A stretch of 18,513 nt of DNA from Blastocladiella britannica (taxonomy: Eukaryota > Blastocladiomycota > Blastocladiomycetes > Blastocladiales > Blastocladiaceae), in NCBI GenBank assembly GCA_025349905.2, contig MU624760.1, positions 6,891-25,403 on the forward strand. The letters run 5' to 3'. A program made the position numbers and the translations under genes. Below, piece after piece: positions 9,561-17,881 of this stretch; position 1 is the stretch's first letter, and every line of letters begins with the position of its first letter. The notes beneath the pieces were generated by a model, which was given only the letters and a program-made list of their open reading frames with translations, did not search any database and had not been told where the DNA came from.

Positions 9561-12262
9561 TTAAACCTCGTAAGCGCTCTTCATGGCGTACATAATGTGC
9601 GACACGTCCGGATCGGGGAAGCCCTTGCCGTACACGTTCACAATTGGGTACATGATGGGCTTGGCGGGGCCCTTGCTCGGTGACTTGGACCGCGAGCGCG
9701 ACCGTGCGGCGGCGGCGACAGGCGCAGCAGGGGCGGGGGCAGAAGCCTTTGGGAGAACAGCCGCGGCAGCAGCCTTGGCCGGCGACGACGACGACGACGG
9801 GGCATTATTCTTCTTGGTAGCGGCACGCTCGGCGGCTGGCTTTTTGGGAGTCGCCGCCTTGGACGAAGCACCAGATGCAGGCGCAGCAGCAGCAGCAGCA
9901 GCAACAGCAGCCGCAGCCGCAGTCGAGGTGGCATGCTTGGACGCCAGCGACGCGGCCTTGCCGTCGGGAATGGCAATAAGCACCACGGCATCGAGCGGCG
10001 ACTGGGCGGCGTGGTCGCAAATAAAGTACCCGCGGCGCTCGAGCTGGATAATGTCGCCCTTGCGCAGCGCCAGCACGTTGGCGTCGGCAATCGCGTGGGT
10101 GGTGAACTCGGTCTCCGGAGTCAGCACTGACTGGAAGTCGTCGTCCTCCTCGAGCTTCTTCTTGGTGATCAGGTAGTCAAAGTCCTTGAGCACCGCCGAC
10201 ACCGACACGCGAGCGCCGCCAGCGGCCGGAAGCTTGCCGTCGGGACCGTGCACAGCCGCGTCCACCAGCCACGTCAGCTTCTTGCGCGTCGACTTGACGT
10301 CGCCCGCCAGGTGCAGGTGCGCGTCAGCCTTAACCACTTTGCCCGACGCGGCATCGCGGTACAGCTTGTCAATCACCACGTTTCCCCAGTCCATGAGCGT
10401 CACCTCCTCGCCATCGGCCGCGTCGGCCAGATCGGTGCTGGACAGCAGCACGTGCTTGGCAAACGCCGTGCGCTTGGTGCCCACCTCCGGGTTCTTCTTG
10501 TGCTTGGGCAGGTCCGTAAACTCCACCTGGGCGGGTCCATTGGCCAGCGCCACGGGAACCACGTCGTGGGTGTCGAGGGCCACGAGGCGCGGGGCGATCG
10601 GGTCAATCAGCTTCTTGTTGATGGCCCAGAACTTGTCCCACTCGAGCAGCAGCGTGTTGGTGGACGCGCCCTGCATCAAAATGTACTGGCGCAGCGCGTC
10701 AATGGTCATTCCGCGGCGGCGAATGCCACGGACCGTCGGGAACCGCGGGTCGTCCCATCCACCGACGTGGCCATTGTCGACGAACCACTGCAGCTTGCGC
10801 TTGGACAGCAGCGTGTACACAAAGTTGATGCGCGAAAAGTCCCAAATGTGCACCTTGCGCAGCTTGAGCTTCTTGATGACCCACTCGTACTGCGGGTTGC
10901 GGTCGCGGTACTCGTTGGTGCGCAGCGCGTGCGTCACGCCCTCGAGCGAGTCCACCACGGGGCACGCAAAGTCGTATGTCGGGTACACCTTGTACTTGGA
11001 CCCGACCTTGTGGTGCGGGGTCAGGTTGGTGCGGAAAAACACCGGGTCGCGCAGCGCCTTGTTCTTGTCGTCGACCGACATTTTGGCGCGCACACAGTTG
11101 CGGAGCCCTTCCTCGCTACCCTTTTGCATCTCGCGCCAGAGACGCAAGTTCTCGTCCACCGACTGGTCGCGGCGCACCGACGCGATTCCGTGCATGCGGT
11201 TGTGGCGCATCGTCTCCTGGTCCGTGTCGTCCACGTACGCGTCGCCCTGGCGGATCAACTGGTCGCACAGCTGCAGGAGCTTCGGGAAATGGTCCGACGT
11301 GTGGGTGATCACGTCCGGCTTGATGCCCAGCAGCTGCAGGTCCTCCAAGATCGACTGCTCAAACTCCATCTTCTCCTTGTCCGGGTTAGTGTCGTCAAAC
11401 CGCACAATCATCTTGCCGCCGTACTGGCGGGCGAAATGCTCGTTGAGGAGCGCGGCCTTGGCGTGGCCAATGTGGAGGTACCCGGACGGCTCGGGCGGGA
11501 ACCGCGTCACCACGCCGCCCATGTGCGCTCCCGGCAGCGCAATGTCAAACGATCCTTGGTCCTTCTTGGCCTTGTTGGAGACCGACACGCGCGCGGTCCA
11601 TGCCGCCAGTGCCGCCGCGGTTCCGGGTTGGTCCTCGACCGCGCGGTACCAGCGCATGAGGTGCGGAAAGGGGCTAGTCGCAGCGGTGCCAGTGGCGGCG
11701 GCCTTGGCGTAGCGCGACACAAACAGCGGCGACGCGCGCAGCTGGTGCCACAGGTACATATCGGCCAGCGACAGGTGGTACCCGACCAGGTACGACCGCA
11801 TGGCCAGGAACGCGTCCACGTTGGTGAGCTTGTCCTTGAGCGCGACCGGGTCGGCGGCCGGGATCGCCTCGTCCATGAAGTTGTCGATGGTGGTGGCCTT
11901 GTCGGGCGACGGCTTGCCAAAGTGCGCCTCGTATAGATCGGCCAGGTACACGCGGCACAGGTACCGCATGATGCCCTTGGGCTTGGAGTACTTGAGGCCA
12001 ATGGCCGACACTAGCAGCGCGGCGGGCGCGGTGGCGTCCTCGGTGGTGGACACGGCAATGGCTCCCGGGCGCACTTCATTGACGAGGTGGGCAAGGACCA
12101 GCGGGCCTGTGTTTGTATTTTATCTGTCAGTTTGTTTATCTGACATTGATAGTCAAAGGCCAGACCATGGGCAACGTCCTTGACGGACAGGGTCAGAGAG
12201 CATGGGGACGACGACGACGCCGCCGTCGACGTCGGTGGGGCGGCAGCTGCGGCCGGGGTCAT
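9561..12262 (-). CDS. GUS1: cytosolic glutamyl-tRNA synthetase (two exons)
   Basis: Class I synthetase that charges tRNA-Glu with glutamate in the cytosol. Exons are 12262-12145 and 12106-9561, about 887 residues. The proposed 38-nt intron (12107-12144) starts GTCAGA, holds a CTGAC branch site and ends ACACAG; it joins FDYQ to CPLVLAHLVNEV in frame. Residues 1 to about 220 are a GST-like domain as in yeast Gus1 and animal EPRS (SYLVGYHLSLADMYLWHQL). The catalytic core has RFPPEPSGYLHIGHAKAALL (HIGH at 251-254) and the KMSKS-equivalent SKRKL (474-478). YPTYDFACPVVDSLEGVTHALRT and EWDKFWAINKKLIDPIAPR mark the eukaryotic/archaeal GluRS type rather than GlnRS. The anticodon-binding barrel ends near residue 756. 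A tail of about 130 residues follows: Ala/Lys-rich, then SRSRSKSPSKG, then a conserved-looking end with VNVYGKGFPDPDVSHIMYA. No prolyl-tRNA synthetase is fused. Confidence 0.94.
9881..9922. repeat. GCA/CAG trinucleotide repeat inside GluRS
   Basis: A run of mostly GCA units, read on the coding strand as GCT/GCG-type alanine codons, encodes the Ala run in the C-terminal tail of GluRS. It is imperfect (interrupted by CAA and CCG units). It is a candidate length-variable microsatellite with no other sign of function. Confidence 0.75.
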
Positions 12263-12431
12263 TTTTTCGTTGATATTGGTGGTGGAGAGAAAAAAAATAG
12301 ATGATCACAGACGTGATGTTGGCGCCCTCGGATGACGACGTGCGTCGTGACACCTGAGGGAGTCGCGAATTTTTTTTATTTTTTATCTCTGCGAAATTAT
12401 TGACGCGTACCAAATCGAATTAATTAAATAA
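12263..12431. promoter_or_regulatory. divergent promoter between GluRS and UTP15
   Basis: The 169-nt gap between two start codons holds a G/C inverted repeat (ACGACG-tg-CGTCGT, 12335-12348) with outer complementary arms CCCTCGG (12325-12331) and CCTGAGGG (12353-12360). An ACGCGT hexamer, the core of the MluI cell-cycle box of yeasts, lies near 12403. The 20 nt before the UTP15 ATG are AT-rich (AATTAATTAAATAA). These could serve both genes, which act in translation and ribosome assembly. The functional reading is inference. Confidence 0.5.
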
Positions 12432-15039
12432 ATGGCCACCGCACTGCAGATTCGGCCCGGCGGCCCAAAGCTCCACGATCGCATCACGCCCGATGTGCGC
12501 TACTGGTCAAAATACCGCAAGCCGACGCTCCTGAAAGAGACGGCCGCATTCGTGTCGCTACACTTTGCCGAGGCATCGCCCAACTTGCTGGCCGCGACCC
12601 TGGGCTCCAAAGTGCAAATCTACCACCCGTCGACGCACGAGGTGGCAAAAACCATCACGCGATTCTCGGACTTGGCGTTTTCGGGTAATTTGCGCTCCGA
12701 CGGCAAGCTGATGGTGGCCGGCGACGAGGCCGGCGGCGTCAGTGTCTTTGAGATGGGCTCGCGCTCTGTGCTGCGTCAGTTTACGGGCCATTCCAGGTAG
12801 CTCTTTTTATTACTGCCTTCGTTTCCTTTGGTATTCCACTAACCAAAAGAATAAAGCCCGGTCCACTTGACGCGCTTCTCGCCCAACAAGACCCAGGTCA
12901 TTTCGGGCTCGGACGACAACACGGTTCGCGTGTGGGACATTCCATCCAACGCCTGCATCAACGAGTTTGCGGATCACACTGTACGCAGACAACACATACT
13001 TAACGCGTCCTTCTACCATCACTGACAGCAAAATCTCAAACAGGATTATGTCCGTGCCGGCGCAACGTCGCGTGAGAACCACAACCTCATTGCCACGGGC
13101 TCGTATGACCACACGGTCAAGCTGTGGGACCTGCGCACCAACTCGGCCGTCATGACACTGGATCACGGAGCGCCAGTCGAGTCGACGCTGTTTTACCGGG
13201 GATCGAATGCCCTTGTGTCTTCTGGTACCGTTTTATTTTTGTAAGGTCCAAACCTCGACTCCATTCTAATGATTGAAGTATACAGGTGGACCGTACTTCA
13301 AGGTCTTTGACATTGTCGCGGGCGGCCGCGTGTTGCACCACGTCTCCAACCACCAAAAGACCATCATGTCGATGGCGTTTGACCACTCGGGCTCGCGGCT
13401 GCTCACGGGCTCGCTTGACCAGTCGGTCAAGATCTACAATGTGGCCACTTTCAAGGTGGTGCACACGCTCAAATACCCATCGCCGGTGCTGGCTCTTGCC
13501 GTTTCGCCCAACGACACGCATATGGCGGTGGGCATGCTGGACGGCACGTTGTCGCTGCGATCGCGCGATGTCAAGGCCACGGACGTGCGCCAGGAGGACG
13601 CGCTAGCCAAGAGCTACCGCACCGGATCGTACAAGTACTTTATGCGCGGCGAGGGGTACCAGCCGACTGCGGTATGTTTTCTTTTATTTTATCCGTGACG
13701 GCAGAGGACTGACATATGACTATAGAGCGACTTCCAAGTCGAGCGCGTGTCCCGGCCAAAAATGAACCCATACGACGTGTACCTGCGCAAGTTCGAGTAT
13801 GCCAGCGCGCTGGACGTTGTGTTTGTCACTGTACGTATTTTCCATCTTCGATAAAGGAATGCCATAACTCACATCAACAAAATAAATAAGGGCCAACCCC
13901 CAATCGTGGTCGTGACCGTCTTGGAGGAACTCATGGACCGCGGCGGCCTCGAGCGCGCGGTCTCTGGCCGCACCGAAGAGTCCCTGGGCCCCTTACTGCA
14001 GTTCCTGATGCGCAACATCACGCACCCGCACTTTTCGTCCACGCTGGCCGAAGTGACGCACGTGGTGCTGGACATTTACGCGGCCGCCGCCGCGCACTCG
14101 GAGCTGCTGCAAACGCAGCTGAGCAAGATTGCCGACAAGTTGCAAGAGGAACGGCGGGTGGTTCAGGGGCTTGCCAAGCTGGTGGGCGCGGTGGACTTGC
14201 TGCTGGCGTCATCGTCCATGACCTCTGAGCTGCAGGTCACATGGAAGGAGTCGGACGAGGAGATCATTCGCCGCGTGGTCGACCAGCAGACCGAGCAGTC
14301 GCTGCGGGCCGCCGAGGAGCGCATGCGGTTGATGGACTCGCAGCGGTCGCAGGTGGACGGCGGCGGCGACGATGCCATGGACGTGGACGGACCTTCCGAA
14401 GTGGACGAGTTTGCTGTTGCCACCTCCGAGCCACAAGCTGATACCGACAACGGCATGATGGCCGAGGCAGCAGTGTCGGCGACGGCGGGCGACGACGATC
14501 GGGCCCGTGCCTCTCGCGGCAGCACTACCACTCTCGCCGGCATCGCATCGACCGACCATTCGTCGGGCGAGGGCGACGAGGACGACGACTACCACGGGCT
14601 GCTGGCGCGGATCGAGCGCGGCGAGACTCTGGACGTGTCGTTTGGCGGCGAGTGGTCGACTGAGCAGGCGCGCGATGCTGCGGCTGCGGCTGCGGCGGCC
14701 TCGGTCCCCGGATCGGCTGGCCCTGCGTCGCCCACGAGCAAGGGAAGCAGCAGTGGCACCAATGACCGGTCTGCCCTCGAACTGCCAACTGCGGCAGCAG
14801 CTGTGGCTGCGGCTCTGCGCTCGTCCTCGTCATCCGTCAACGCGACCGAGACTCCCGTTTCGGGTGATGACCAAGGTGCCTACCAAATGGCCATCAATCC
14901 GTCGGCGATCGCAGACTCTTCTTCTCGGGCGGCCGCCGCCGTTGCACCAGGAAGCGGCGTCGGCAGTGCTTCCGGCTCCAAGAAGAGCAGCGGCGGTGGT
15001 GCCAAGAAGACCAAGAAGAAGAAGCCCGCGCAAAAATAA
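12432..15039 (+). CDS. UTP15: U3 snoRNA-associated WD40 protein Utp15 (six exons)
   Basis: Exons: 12432-12796, 12857-12980, 13044-13224, 13286-13671, 13726-13830 and 13891-15039, about 769 residues. All five introns (54-63 nt) are GT-AG and keep frame. Utp15 is part of the t-UTP/UtpA subcomplex of the small-subunit processome in the nucleolus, needed for pre-18S rRNA transcription and processing. Matches to the family include DVRYWSKYRKP, KTITRFSDLAFSGNLRSDG, VAGDEAGGVSVFE, LRQFTGHS, VISGSDDNTVRVWDIP, ATGSYDHTVKLWDLR and LLTGSLDQSVKIYN, which are WD40 blades over about residues 35-340. The C-terminal Utp15 domain follows at about 390-480 (ELMDRGGLERAVSGR, LLQFLMRN). Animal and yeast proteins end near residue 515; here about 290 extra residues follow, rich in Asp/Glu, Ala and Ser and ending in a Lys-rich segment (KKTKKKKPAQK) that may help nucleolar targeting. 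It converges on UBR7 with 26 nt between stop codons. Confidence 0.94.
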
Positions 15040-15065
15040 AAGTAACAAAATCTATACTCGTCTTA

Positions 15066-16305
15066 TTACGTTCGTTTCTTCTGCTTGAGCGCCTCAAAGA
15101 AATCGGTAATGTCTTGCTCGCCGACCGTCTTGCCCGCTTCTGCAAACGCGCGCAGATGATCCTTGAGGCTGGCGGCCAGCGTGTCCATGGCGTGCATGCC
15201 CTCGATGGCCGCGACCCGATCGACGCGGTGCAGCATCTCGATGCCCGCGTCGTACAGGGACTTGCCCGCGTCAGGGTCGTCTTCGGGCGTCCACACCGAC
15301 TCGGGGGCGTGCAACCAGGGGAGCGACGTGGCTGCCCGCTGGGTGCACTCGGTGCACCGGCAGACGTGATCGCGCCAGTCCTCGGGGAGAAAGAGCCATG
15401 CAGTTGCGGCCGTGTCTAGCCGCGCGCGTTTGCGATCGGGCATGCTGTTGCCCGTGTCGTCGGTCGGAGATCGTGGACGTTTGGACCCAAGTGAAGCGGT
15501 CGGTCCCGTTAGTTGTTGTTGGGGCGACGGTGGTGGTGGCAGTGCGACGCAAATGGGCTGCTCTCGCGACGCTTCCCCGTCAACCTGCAGCACGGACAGT
15601 GCGGCGAGGGGTTCGAGATGGAGCTGTGCATCAAATGGTTTGCATTTTTGCAATGCAAAGAAAAAAAAGGGTCGTACCGAGGTGACGCATGCGCGGCAAA
15701 TCAGGTCGTCGTACGTATCCTTCTCGGGCAGTGTGCCGTCCTGCCAATACAAAAGAGTGAGTAACAACACAAAAAGAAAGAAAACAAGAAAAACAAACCA
15801 AAGAAATACATCGATCGTGGAACCAGTCCTGGCAGGCGATGCACTGCAGCATGGTGCCCGTCTCGGTCGCAGGGTCATAGCGTGAGTCACACACGCAGTA
15901 CCGGGCGGAAAAATTGTGGTTGTAACGGTTGTCGTGGTTGACTTCGCGCTGGACGACATGATGATCGTGGTCGTGAGTCGTGAGAGCGCATGGGGACATG
16001 CGCGGCGTGCCGCAGTCGCAGCGAAAGGCGCGCTTGACAAAGAGCTCCTCGACCTCGTGGTTGGTGTGGCATTCAATCACGCACGCATAGCACACGCCCG
16101 TGGGCTGGCGGAGGTCGCTGCCACCATCGCCGGTATGTAGCGGGTTGCACGTCAGGCAGACAAAGACATTCTGGTTCAGGTGGCCGAGGTCGTACGAGCA
16201 CTTGTCCGTGCGGAATGCGTACTTGGCGGCCGCTTCCGACTCGAGCTCGAGCTCTCGCGCCAACATGTCCTCGGCGGTCACCGTTCCATTATTAATGTCG
16301 GTCAT
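15066..16305 (-). CDS. UBR7: UBR-box and PHD-finger protein, UBR7-like (three exons)
   Basis: Exons: 16305-15799, 15740-15678 and 15623-15066, about 375 residues. UBR7 (Mlo2 in fission yeast) is a chromatin-linked protein; the human PHD finger has been reported as a histone H2B ubiquitin ligase. Residues 36-102 form the UBR box with its Cys/His zinc ligands (KCSYDLGHLNQNVFVCLTC, CYACVIECHTNHEVEELF, RAFRCDCG). Residues about 136-187 form the PHD finger (YCVCDSRYDP, LQCIACQDWFHDRC, then across intron 1 LICRAC). The C-terminal conserved part has WLFLPEDWRDHVCRCTEC and a final ITDFFEALKQKKR, as in the family. Intron 1 (58 nt, GTTTGT...GGCAG) restores PHD continuity. Intron 2 (54 nt, 15624-15677) is a multiple of three without a stop, so retention would add 18 residues. 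The ATG at 16305 lies only 32 nt after the H2B stem-loop. Its neighbour is H2B, the proposed substrate family of human UBR7; this may be chance. Confidence 0.92.
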
Positions 16306-16337
16306 ATAATAATTCAAGAAAAAGGCGTCTTTATTGT

Positions 16338-16353
16338 GGTTTTTAAAAAAACC
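16338..16353 (-). promoter_or_regulatory. H2B 3' stem-loop matching the histone mRNA 3'-end consensus
   Basis: On the H2B strand this reads GGTTTTTTTAAAAACC, matching all 16 positions of the animal histone stem-loop consensus GGYYYUUHUHARRRCC: a six-pair stem GGTTTT/AAAACC and tetraloop TTTA. It starts 76 nt after the H2B stop codon, is preceded by a pyrimidine tract (TTTCTCTTCTACC) and followed by ACAATAAAG. The same 16 nt plus 4 nt before and 4 nt after of the shared block recur after H2A. In animals SLBP binds this hairpin to direct non-polyadenylated 3'-end formation. An AATAAA overlaps the downstream side (plus coordinates 16330-16335), so polyadenylation is an alternative. Confidence 0.7.
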
Positions 16354-16429
16354 GGTAGAAGAGAAAGGAAAAAAAATAATTACAGGGGCCGGACAGGGAT
16401 GGTGGTGGTCGTGAAGAGGGGGAAAAAAA

Positions 16430-16899
16430 TTACTGCTTAGTGGTCGACGTGTACTTGGCCACGGCCTTGGTGCCCTCCGAGACGGCATGCTTGGCCAGCT
16501 CACCGGGGAGCAAGAGGCGGACGGCGGTCTGAATTTCGCGCGACGAGATGGTCGACTTCTTGTTGTAAGCCGACAGCTTGGACGCCTCCTCGGCAATGCG
16601 CTCGAAGATATCGCGCACAAACGAGTCCATGATCGACATGGCCTTGTTGGACACGCCCACGTCGGGGTGGACCTGCTTGAGGACCTTGTAAATGTACGTG
16701 TTGAACGTCTCCTTGCGCGACACCTTACGCTTTCCGGCCTTCTTCTCGCCGGCGGGCGCGGACGACTTGACGGGGGCTGTTGGTTTTAAGGGCGATCGAG
16801 TCAGTATTAATTTATTTAATTAATTTAGAAAATTATTGTATGCGCACCCTTGCCCGCGGGCTTCTTGGTGGCAACGGCTTCGGTGGACTTGGGGGGCAT
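16430..16899 (-). CDS. H2B: core histone H2B (two exons)
   Basis: Exons are 16899-16848 and 16776-16430, about 132 residues, usual for H2B. The 71-nt intron (GTGCGC...CCAACAG) lies in the basic N-terminal tail, joining KKPAGK to [10 protein letters not shown]. The histone fold is complete: [79 protein letters not shown]. The C-terminal lysine equivalent to the ubiquitinated K120/K123 is present in AVAKYTS. It is transcribed divergently from H2A across a 485-nt promoter. Its leader on the coding strand is rich in CCACC repeats, like that of H2A. A histone-type stem-loop follows the stop codon. Animal replication-dependent histone genes lack introns, so intron plus stem-loop is an unusual pairing. 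Confidence 0.97.
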
Positions 16900-17054
16900 C
16901 GTGGTGGTGATAAAAGTGGTGGGGGGTGGTGGTTGGGTGGTCGAGAAAAATAGAACCGATGTGGTGGATGGCGAAAGAGAAAAGAGGTTGGGTTGAGCGT
17001 GGTGCTCAGCAGCCTTTATCAATTTTTTTGTGCTGAACAAGACACGCAAACAGT

Positions 17055-17079
17055 GAAATTTCGGCAGAGTCCGAGAAAA
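17055..17079 (+). repeat. 25-nt promoter element, copy 1 (direct)
   Basis: Begins GAAATTTCGGCAGAGTCCGA and ends GAAAA. Copy 2 lies 28 nt downstream with one C-to-T difference, and an exact inverted copy lies at 17174-17198. The start GAAATTTC is itself a palindrome. Confidence 0.85.
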
Positions 17080-17082
17080 TGC

Positions 17083-17107
17083 GAAATTTCGGTAGAGTCC
17101 GAGAAAA
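17083..17107 (+). repeat. 25-nt promoter element, copy 2 (direct)
   Basis: Same as copy 1 except GGTAG in place of GGCAG. Spacing of 28 nt places the two copies a little under three helical turns apart. Confidence 0.85.
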
Positions 17108-17119
17108 AACGCAAGAAAA

Positions 17120-17141
17120 AGTTCAGTCAGGTGACTGAACT
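17120..17141. repeat. 22-nt palindrome AGTTCAGTCA-GG-TGACTGAACT
   Basis: Perfect ten-nt arms around a GG centre. It contains the hexamer CAGGTG (E-box type) across its centre. It sits near the middle between the direct and inverted 25-nt elements. The right part (GTCAGGTGACTGAACTT, 17126-17142) is repeated at 17146-17162. Confidence 0.85.
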
Positions 17142-17145
17142 TAGG

Positions 17146-17162
17146 GTCAGGTGACTGAACTT
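17146..17162 (+). repeat. second copy of the 17-nt GTCAGGTGACTGAACTT unit
   Basis: Identical to 17126-17142 at a 20-nt offset, about two helical turns. It includes a second CAGGTG. The left palindrome arm is absent here, so selection on a bound site rather than hairpin formation alone is plausible. Confidence 0.8.
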
Positions 17163-17173
17163 TCAAAACGCGA

Positions 17174-17198
17174 TTTTCTCGGACTCTGCCGAAATTTC
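17174..17198 (-). repeat. 25-nt promoter element, inverted copy
   Basis: Exact reverse complement of 17055-17079; one further base pair (17080 with 17173) extends the match to 26 nt. With copy 1 it defines a 144-nt inverted repeat with the palindrome in its loop. Confidence 0.88.
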
Positions 17199-17384
17199 GT
17201 GAAACCTGAACATACGGCACACGAGTTCAGAGTTCATAACGCAGCTCAAGTCCCCGTCGCTCTCTCCCAAATCATCGAATCATACCACCTCTTTTAACGC
17301 TCGCTTTTTGTTCTCGAAGCGACCACCACCCACCAACCACCACCACCCACCACCTACCCCCCCCCCACCCACTCTTAAACCAAA

Positions 17385-17786
17385 ATGGCCGGCAAAGGAG
17401 GCAAGAAGACCGTCGAGGCCGTCAAGACCGGCAAGTCGCGCTCGGCCAAGGCCGGCCTGCAGTTCCCCGTGGGCCGCATCCACCGTCTGCTGCGCAAGGG
17501 CAACTACGCCACCCGCATTGGTGCCGGCGCGCCCGTGTACCTGGCCGCCGTGCTCGAGTACCTGTCGGCCGAGATTCTCGAGCTGGCCGGCAACGCTGCC
17601 CGCGACAACAAGAAGACGCGCGTGATCCCCCGCCACCTCCAGCTTGCCATCCGCAACGACGAGGAGCTCAACAAGCTGCTCGGCAACGTCACGATCGCCC
17701 AGGGCGGTGTCATCCCGACCATCAACCCCGCGCTCCTGCCCCCCTCCAAGAAGGGTGAGAAGGGCTCGCAGTCGGACAACGAGTAA
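17385..17786 (+). CDS. H2A: core histone H2A (single exon)
   Basis: An intronless frame of 133 residues, normal for H2A. The histone fold and acidic-patch sequence are canonical: [90 protein letters not shown]. It is a major-type H2A, not H2A.Z (no Z-specific docking sequence). The tail is unusual: it ends [11 protein letters not shown], with an SQ dipeptide followed by SDNE instead of the terminal SQ-acidic-hydrophobic motif typical of fungal H2A and animal H2A.X. The start is fixed by MAGKGGKK and the AAACCAAAATGG context. It is divergent from H2B and followed by a histone-type stem-loop 79 nt after the stop. Confidence 0.97.
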   Translation: MAGKGGKKTVEAVKTGKSRSAKAGLQFPVGRIHRLLRKGNYATRIGAGAPVYLAAVLEYLSAEILELAGNAARDNKKTRVIPRHLQLAIRNDEELNKLLGNVTIAQGGVIPTINPALLPPSKKGEKGSQSDNE

Positions 17787-17865
17787 TTTTTTTTGTGTTC
17801 CATATTTCCCCCGTCCTCGTACCCGTCGTCGCCGTCCTGTTTTTTTTTTTTCTTCTCTTTATCCC

Positions 17866-17881
17866 GGTTTTTTTAAAAACC
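17866..17881 (+). promoter_or_regulatory. H2A 3' stem-loop matching the histone mRNA 3'-end consensus
   Basis: GGTTTTTTTAAAAACC, identical to the element behind H2B and matching GGYYYUUHUHARRRCC at all 16 positions. A pyrimidine tract (TTCTTCTCTTTATCCC) precedes it and ACAATA follows. About 12 nt beyond the stem comes a purine-rich stretch (CAGGAGAGGTGATGG), placed where animal genes have the U7-pairing downstream element. An AATAAA at 17922-17927 could give an alternative polyadenylated end. Confidence 0.7.

Larger units (their letters stand above)
16900..17384. promoter_or_regulatory. shared divergent promoter of H2B and H2A
   Basis: The 485 nt between the two histone start codons hold the regulatory sequence for both genes. 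Near each ATG lies a C/A-rich leader of CCACC-like units on the coding strand (about 16905-16960 for H2B, 17321-17365 for H2A). In the centre (17055-17198) is a fold-back structure of repeated elements, listed separately. A CAGGTG E-box-like hexamer occurs twice. Possible TATA-like strings are weak. Coordinated S-phase expression of both genes from this region is an inference from arrangement. Confidence 0.8.

Noticed and set aside
9881..9922. Tandem array resembling a CRISPR or satellite
   Set aside because: It is an imperfect trinucleotide run encoding alanines in GluRS; no spacers exist.
10186..11936. Two long plus-strand ORFs (508 and 562 codons) at 10186-11712 and 10248-11936
   Set aside because: They lie antisense to the GluRS catalytic core, whose minus-strand protein matches the family throughout. 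High GC in third positions keeps antisense frames open.
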